In this document: one piece after another, positions 6,366 through 10,723 of the stretch | Layout of the letters: every line of letters starts with the position of its first letter | How positions within the stretch are numbered: position 1 is the first letter of the stretch | Assembly (NCBI GenBank): GCA_945788155.1 | Contig: CALZKX010000314.1 | Span: 1-10,723 of the forward strand | Length of the DNA: 10,723 nt | Direction: 5' to 3' | DNA from: an uncultured Flavobacteriaceae bacterium | GTDB taxonomy: Bacteria > Bacteroidota > Bacteroidia > Flavobacteriales > Flavobacteriaceae | Notes under the pieces: model-generated | The model's database searches: none | Told to the model about the DNA's origin: nothing | What the model saw: the letters and a program-made list of their open reading frames with translations, nothing else | Program-made: the position numbers and the translations under genes

Positions 6366-7289
6366 ATGAAAAATTATATCAAAAAAAGTATTGCCGTTTC
6401 CTTTACCACAACACTCCTATTGCTTGGTGTTTCCTGTAAAAACAATGAAACAAACAAAGACAAAACACAGGTAAAAGAATTAACTGCTAACGACACTAAA
6501 TACAGGGTTTTAAGTCAAGATTTTAAAGATTATTGGTATGCTGGAGAAGCCGAAATAACCTCTTATAAACTTGAGCAAGCACGTTATGGTGAAATTAGAA
6601 TTGGTCATGCCGCTTTAATTTATGTCACTGAAGATTTTTTGCCAAATATTCAGGTAAAAGCTAATAATCAAAATCCTGAAAATATATCTGTTTTAAAACT
6701 AAATGCCACTAAAAAATTCAATACAGGAATTTACCCATACTCCATCATGCAAAGCACCTTTTATCCTATTTCTAAAGAGCAACATGCCTTGAAAATAACA
6801 AGTTCTATACAAGAATGGTGCGGACAAACATATACACAACTAAATAATAAAGCTGATTTTGAAATTACCTCACACTCATACTTTGAAGGTGAAGCAGATC
6901 AAAACTACCACTTAGAAAAAACCGTTCTGGAAAACGAGCTTTGGACACAACTTCGTTTAGACCCAAAGAGTTTGCCAACAGGAGATTTACAAATAATCCC
7001 TTCGCTCGAATTTGTGAGCTTAAAGCATATAGAGCTAAAACCTTATTTAGCAAACCTTACCCTAAATGCAAACTCGTACACAATTAATTACCCTGAATTA
7101 AACCGAAAACTAAGCATCAATTTTAACGAAAATGCGCCTTTTGAAATATTAGATTGGACAGAATCGTTTAAAAGCGGCACTGAAATACTAACAACAACAG
7201 CAACAAAATTAGTCACCATTAAATCACCTTATTGGAATAAAAAAAGTAGCAAGGATAGTGTTTTGCGAAAAACCCTTAAACTTAAATAG
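6366..7289 (+). CDS. Uncharacterised lipoprotein downstream of maf
   Basis: 307-aa predicted lipoprotein of unknown function; I recognise no catalytic domain. The N-terminus MKNYIKK is followed by a hydrophobic stretch (8-22) and a lipobox GVSC with Cys24, so the mature protein would be lipid-anchored at the periplasmic side or outer membrane. The residues after Cys24 (KNNE) do not clearly match an acidic surface-export signal. The body is mixed alpha/beta in look, with YWYAGEAEI near 58-66, QEWCGQTY near 148-155 (the only obvious internal Cys) and a Lys-rich end. The start at 6366 is chosen because it gives the signal peptide and lies 4 nt after the maf stop; an upstream ATG at 6297 lies within maf and would bury the signal behind 23 residues. 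From memory, such proteins are conserved next to maf in flavobacteria and are sometimes mislabelled Maf by neighbourhood. Confidence 0.88.
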   Translation: MKNYIKKSIAVSFTTTLLLLGVSCKNNETNKDKTQVKELTANDTKYRVLSQDFKDYWYAGEAEITSYKLEQARYGEIRIGHAALIYVTEDFLPNIQVKANNQNPENISVLKLNATKKFNTGIYPYSIMQSTFYPISKEQHALKITSSIQEWCGQTYTQLNNKADFEITSHSYFEGEADQNYHLEKTVLENELWTQLRLDPKSLPTGDLQIIPSLEFVSLKHIELKPYLANLTLNANSYTINYPELNRKLSINFNENAPFEILDWTESFKSGTEILTTTATKLVTIKSPYWNKKSSKDSVLRKTLKLK

Positions 7290-7311
7290 TTTTTTTGATT
7301 AGCAACTTTTT

Positions 7312-7319
7312 TATCTTTA
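7312..7319 (+). promoter_or_regulatory. Possible -7 box (TATCTTTA) before the MscS-type gene
   Basis: TATCTTTA matches TAnnTTTG except for the last base and lies 16 nt before the ATG at 7336. A TTTG at 7294-7297 is 14 nt upstream, shorter than the usual spacing. A T-rich run at 7290-7296 right after the lipoprotein stop has no hairpin before it, so it is not called a terminator. Confidence 0.35.
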
Positions 7320-7335
7320 TACAAACATTATAAAA

Positions 7336-7872
7336 ATGACCAACTTCTTAGCAACCTATAAAATTGAGTTGATTAATACCCTAATTGTATTATCAATATT
7401 GTTTTCCTTGCGGTTCATTATTAAAACCACTATCTATAAAATAGGAAAAAGAAGTGGAATTAATGAAGCTAGAATTAAACTTATTAGTAGGTATGTAACT
7501 GTTACTCTTTTTCTTGTTGCCCTACTAATTGAAGCCTTTATTTTTGGGGCTCAACCAAAGGATTTATCCTTAGTGTTTTCTTCGGTATTTGCCGTAATTG
7601 GTATCGCTCTGTTTGCAGTTTGGTCTATTTTAAGCAACATCACTTCAGGGGTTATTATGTTTTTTTCATTTCCATATAAGGTAGGAGATAAAATTAAAAT
7701 ACACGATAAAGATTTTCCAATAGAAGCTATTATTGAAGATATTCGGGCTTTTCAATTACATTTAAGATTGGACAATGGCGATTTAGTAACTTATCCAAAT
7801 AACTTAATTTTACAAAAAGCAGTGACTTTGGTTGAAAAAGATGCCATAGACGATGGTAGCGATGCTGTTTAA
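7336..7872 (+). CDS. Small MscS-family mechanosensitive channel (minimal form)
   Basis: Inner-membrane channel of the MscS family, expected to release solutes or ions under osmotic downshock. 178 aa, well below the roughly 286 aa of E. coli MscS. Seen: membrane segments at about 12-30, 53-72 and 78-112, the last being the pore-like helix with alternating small residues (GIALFAVWSILSNITSG, 89-105), then the beta domain signature FPYKVGDKIKI (112-122) and NGDLVTYPNNLI (about 147-158). The protein stops about 20 residues after the beta domain, so the C-terminal alpha/beta cage of classical MscS is missing. The stop is followed directly by a new intergenic gap and no coding remnant is seen, so this looks like a natural short form rather than a truncation. 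Located 46 nt after the lipoprotein and 33 nt before corA, with which it may be cotranscribed. Confidence 0.88.
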   Translation: MTNFLATYKIELINTLIVLSILFSLRFIIKTTIYKIGKRSGINEARIKLISRYVTVTLFLVALLIEAFIFGAQPKDLSLVFSSVFAVIGIALFAVWSILSNITSGVIMFFSFPYKVGDKIKIHDKDFPIEAIIEDIRAFQLHLRLDNGDLVTYPNNLILQKAVTLVEKDAIDDGSDAV

Positions 7873-7876
7873 ATAG

Positions 7877-7884
7877 TATATTTA
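7877..7884 (+). promoter_or_regulatory. Weak candidate -7 box (TATATTTA) before corA
   Basis: TATATTTA matches TAnnTTTG except for the last base and lies 21 nt before the corA ATG, just after the MscS-type stop. In AT-rich intergenic DNA such a match is easily found by chance, so it is a weak candidate only; corA could equally be transcribed together with the channel gene. Confidence 0.25.
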
Positions 7885-7905
7885 TAACATTAGTGCTTTA
7901 ACCTT

Positions 7906-8970
7906 ATGACAAAAAAAAGAACCACAAAATACAAAAAACACGTTGGTCAAATTCCTGGTACTTTAGTTTACACAGGTGATAAAACATCAAAATTATTTAT
8001 TGAATCTTTTGATTATAATACAAACTATGTTGAAGAAAAAGAGATTAAACATATTGAAGATGTCGCTCATTATAAATTAACCGATTCGGTTTCTTGGATC
8101 AATATAAATGGGCTTAACAATATTAATGAAATTGAAAAGATTGGTGATCACTATGGGTTACACCCATTGATACTCGAAGACATTGTAAACACCTCACAGC
8201 GACCAAAAATAGACGAATATGAAGGCTACTTATTTATAGTTGTAAAAATGCTGTATTACGATAAAGATGACCTTATTGTGTCTGAACAAGTAAGCTTTGT
8301 TCTTGGTTCCAATTATGTATTGTCATTTCAAGAAGCCGATGGCGATGTTTTCGACTCGGTTAGAGATAGAATTCGTGCCAAAAAAGGGCGAATCCGTAAT
8401 TTAGGACCCGATTACCTACTCTATGCACTCATAGATTCTGTAGTAGATCATTACTATGAAATTATTGAAACAATGGGAAATAAAATTGAAGAGCTGGAAG
8501 ACCATCTCTTTGGCGGCAACCCAAAAGAAGAAATCACCGCCGAAATACAATCACTTAAACGCGAAGTGCTAAGGGTAAGAAAAGCCATTTTCCCTTTAAG
8601 GGAAATCATCAATCGTATTGAAAAAATTGAGCATAAACTCATTCATAAAAAAACCATTCATTTCTTTAGAGATATTTACGACCATATTGTTCAAGTATCC
8701 GAAAATATTGATATTTACAGGGAAATGATTTGGGGACTCATGGATATGTACATGACCACCATTAGTAACAAAATGAATGAAGTGATGAAAGTACTTACAA
8801 TTATCGCTACTATTTTTATTCCACTAACCTTCATTGCTGGAATTTATGGTATGAATTTCAATAATATGCCTGAGCTACAATATAAATACAGTTATTTCAT
8901 CCTTTGGGGAATTATGCTTATACTATTTATTGGGATGTTATTCTACTTTAAACGAAAAAAATGGCTGTAG
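7906..8970 (+). CDS. corA: CorA family magnesium/cobalt transporter
   Basis: Pentameric inner-membrane channel for Mg2+ (also Co2+ or Ni2+). 354 aa, normal length. The large cytoplasmic N-terminal domain carries HPLILEDIVNTSQRPK (86-101), a well-conserved CorA block, followed by alpha-helical, charged sequence around 185-290 that forms the long stalk helix. The C-terminus has two membrane helices (about 296-313 and 330-347) with the selectivity signature YGMNF (GMN at 315-317) between them, and the basic end KRKKWL. All hallmarks are intact, so it should be functional. Metal preference cannot be read reliably; some CorA-like proteins export Zn2+ (ZntB), but those carry GIN more often than GMN. 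The start at 7906 is the first ATG after the previous gene and gives the usual basic N-terminus. No Mg-sensing leader is visible in the 33-nt gap upstream. Confidence 0.95.
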   Translation: MTKKRTTKYKKHVGQIPGTLVYTGDKTSKLFIESFDYNTNYVEEKEIKHIEDVAHYKLTDSVSWININGLNNINEIEKIGDHYGLHPLILEDIVNTSQRPKIDEYEGYLFIVVKMLYYDKDDLIVSEQVSFVLGSNYVLSFQEADGDVFDSVRDRIRAKKGRIRNLGPDYLLYALIDSVVDHYYEIIETMGNKIEELEDHLFGGNPKEEITAEIQSLKREVLRVRKAIFPLREIINRIEKIEHKLIHKKTIHFFRDIYDHIVQVSENIDIYREMIWGLMDMYMTTISNKMNEVMKVLTIIATIFIPLTFIAGIYGMNFNNMPELQYKYSYFILWGIMLILFIGMLFYFKRKKWL

Positions 8971-9027
8971 CTACCTCACATTAGTTAAAGAAACACTAAA
9001 ACCAACCTTTACACTACCATTCTTTTA

Positions 9028-9035
9028 TATATTTG
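9028..9035 (+). promoter_or_regulatory. -7 promoter box (TATATTTG) for the PIG-L gene
   Basis: TATATTTG is a full match to the TAnnTTTG consensus and lies 22 nt before the ATG at 9058, which would give a short leader of about 15-18 nt with no Shine-Dalgarno sequence, as is normal in this phylum. The -33 element is not clear; TTTA at 9008-9011 is 16 nt upstream. The 87-bp gap after corA supports a separate transcription unit for the PIG-L gene. Confidence 0.6.
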
Positions 9036-9057
9036 GTTACCAACAAACAGCCAAACA

Positions 9058-10723
9058 ATGAAAAAGACCTTACTAGCCACGCTTTTTGCAGTCACTTTTA
9101 TTTTATATTCTCATTCACAACAACCAAAAAAATTAAACGCTTCTGAAATTTATGAATCTGTTCAAAAGTTAAATTTTCTTGGCTCGGTTTTATATGTAGC
9201 GGCACATCCCGACGATGAAAATACTCGACTCATATCATACATGGCAAATCATGTAAAGGCTAGAACAGCGTACTTATCATTAACGCGTGGTGATGGAGGA
9301 CAAAACCTTATTGGTCCTGAAATAAGAGAACTTTTAGGAGTAATAAGGACGCAAGAATTATTAGCTGCAAGACGTGTGGATGGTGGCAAACAACTATTTA
9401 CAAGAGCTAATGATTTTGGTTACTCAAAACACCCTGATGAAACTTTAGCTATTTGGAACAAAGATGAAGTATTAAGTGATGTAGTCTGGGCAATTCGACA
9501 ATTTAAGCCAGACGTAATAATAAACCGATTTGACCACAGAAGAGCTGGGGAAACTCATGGTCATCACACAAGTTCTGCACTATTGAGTATGGAAGCTTTT
9601 GATTTAGTTAATGATAAATCCAAATTTTCAACCCAACTAAAATATGTTAATACTTGGCAACCTAAACGCTTATTCTATAATACATCTTGGTGGCGTTATG
9701 GTAGCCAAGAAAATTTTGAGAAAGTCGATAAAAAAGGCATGTTAAGCATTGATGTAGGTGTGTACTTTAAGCTTAAAGGAATGTCCAACAACGAAATTGC
9801 ATCTTTGGCTAGCAGCCAGCATTTAAGTCAAGGGTTTGGGCGTTTAAGCACTCGAGGCTCCGAGCAAGAATATATAGAATTTTTAAAAGGTGATTTCCCA
9901 GAAGACACAAGTAACATTTTTTCTGGAATCGATACATCTTGGAGTCGTGTTAAAGGTGGGAAAGCAGTTGGAGATATTTTATATAACGTTGAAAAAAACT
10001 TCAACTTTAGAGACCCTTCTGTTCATTTAAACGATTTACTGAATGCTTACAAGCTTCTACAAAACATTGAAGACAAACACTGGAAAAGCATAAAAACCAA
10101 AGAGTTAAAAAGCATTATTGAAGCTTCTGCAGGATTGTATCTGGAAGTTTCGGCCAATACACCTACAACTAGTAAAGCAAGTGATATTATACTAAATTTT
10201 GAAACACTCAATAGAAGTAATGCCAACATTACATTAGTATCCTATAACATATCTTCAGAAGATAATTCTGTCGAAAAAAATCAACCATTGGCATTCAATA
10301 AAAAGAACACTTTTAAACAACCTATTACACTACCTCAAAACATAGAGACCACAACACCTTATTGGTTACAAAACAAAGGTACATTAGGAATGTACAAGGT
10401 AAATAATCAAACCTTAATAGGAAATCCTGAAACACCAAGAGGTTTAACAGTCAACTTCAATTTACAAATAAACAATTCGCCAATAACCATAACCAAAAAT
10501 GTGGTGTATCGTTATTCTAAACTAGATAAAGGCGAGTTGTACAGACCCTTCGAAATCATTCCTGAAGTCTCTGCAAGCATAAGCAATAAAGTAATTATTT
10601 TTGAAAACGACAAGCAAAAAGACATTGAAGTAGTTGTAAAGGCTGGAAGAGATAATATTGATGGCTCGATTGGTTTAGATCATCCAAAAGATTGGAATGT
10701 GTATCCTGCAAATCAAAAAGTAA
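9058..10723 (+). CDS. Secreted PIG-L/LmbE family deacetylase (partial, 3' end beyond window)
   Basis: Predicted zinc-dependent deacetylase of the PIG-L/LmbE family, which removes acetyl groups from N-acetylglucosamine-like sugars. The frame is open from ATG 9058 to the window end (555 codons). Residues 1-20 form a signal peptide (basic start, hydrophobic core, end near SHSQ), so it acts in the periplasm or outside. Catalytic features: AAHPDDE (48-54) with metal ligands His50 and Asp53 and base Asp52 by family analogy, TRGDGGQN (76-83), and HGHH (167-170), which supplies the third metal ligand. The domain ends around residue 260. The rest (about 270-555) lacks recognised motifs and reads as helical (about 310-360) then beta-rich, Ig-like sequence; long Bacteroidota members of around 800 aa have such extensions. 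An N-terminal ATG after a full-match promoter box supports the start. The substrate is unknown. Confidence 0.92.
   Translation, partial: MKKTLLATLFAVTFILYSHSQQPKKLNASEIYESVQKLNFLGSVLYVAAHPDDENTRLISYMANHVKARTAYLSLTRGDGGQNLIGPEIRELLGVIRTQELLAARRVDGGKQLFTRANDFGYSKHPDETLAIWNKDEVLSDVVWAIRQFKPDVIINRFDHRRAGETHGHHTSSALLSMEAFDLVNDKSKFSTQLKYVNTWQPKRLFYNTSWWRYGSQENFEKVDKKGMLSIDVGVYFKLKGMSNNEIASLASSQHLSQGFGRLSTRGSEQEYIEFLKGDFPEDTSNIFSGIDTSWSRVKGGKAVGDILYNVEKNFNFRDPSVHLNDLLNAYKLLQNIEDKHWKSIKTKELKSIIEASAGLYLEVSANTPTTSKASDIILNFETLNRSNANITLVSYNISSEDNSVEKNQPLAFNKKNTFKQPITLPQNIETTTPYWLQNKGTLGMYKVNNQTLIGNPETPRGLTVNFNLQINNSPITITKNVVYRYSKLDKGELYRPFEIIPEVSASISNKVIIFENDKQKDIEVVVKAGRDNIDGSIGLDHPKDWNVYPANQKV

Noticed and set aside
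7290..7311. T-rich run after the lipoprotein stop as an intrinsic terminator
   Set aside because: No stable GC-containing stem precedes the T run.
8967..8974. GTAGCTAC palindrome at the end of corA as a terminator
   Set aside because: It is only 8 bp, has no loop and is not followed by a T run.
1..10723. Defence system, mobile element or phage-related genes
   Set aside because: All identified genes are housekeeping or envelope functions; no integrase, transposase, terminal inverted repeats or toxin-antitoxin pair was seen.

Overview
The window looks like a chromosomal stretch from a member of the Bacteroidota, most likely a marine Flavobacteriaceae. The evidence is AT-rich DNA, TAnnTTTG-type promoter boxes, almost no Shine-Dalgarno sequences, and gene types and gene order typical of that family. 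I cannot name a genus. Every gene reads cleanly, with no frameshift or internal stop. I see no tRNA, rRNA, CRISPR array, insertion sequence or phage gene.

Layout. Positions 1-2962 (minus) hold most of a fused CcsB-CcsA cytochrome c biogenesis protein, cut at its C-terminus by the window edge. Upstream on the same strand (3054-3443, minus) lies a group III truncated hemoglobin. A 60-bp divergent gap with a promoter-like box for each side separates it from a plus-strand run: a Rossmann/DUF2520 protein (3504-4268), a KdsC-type HAD phosphatase (4252-4779), a UbiA-family geranylgeranylglycerol-phosphate geranylgeranyltransferase homologue (4854-5768), a Maf nucleotide pyrophosphatase (5768-6361), an uncharacterised lipoprotein (6366-7289), a minimal MscS-type channel (7336-7872) and a CorA metal transporter (7906-8970). 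After an 87-bp gap with a full-match TAnnTTTG box comes a secreted PIG-L/LmbE-family deacetylase (9058 onward), cut by the right edge.

How the genes fit together. The minus-strand pair shares a heme theme: heme export and attachment to cytochromes c next to a heme protein that probably binds O2 or NO. The plus-strand block from 3504 to 7289 is tightly packed (17-nt overlap, 1-nt overlap, 4-nt gap) and probably forms one or two operons. The 74-bp gap at 4780-4853 carries a 20-bp tandem repeat and a possible internal promoter. The block mixes envelope-precursor (KDO), prenyl-lipid and nucleotide-sanitising functions. MscS and CorA follow as ion-handling membrane proteins, each with its own weak promoter-like box.

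I find no convincing new multi-gene system. The points most worth a second look are the almost leaderless divergent promoter, the tandem repeat, the archaeal-lipid-like prenyltransferase coupled to maf, the unknown lipoprotein behind maf, the very short MscS channel, and the unassigned C-terminal half of the PIG-L protein.
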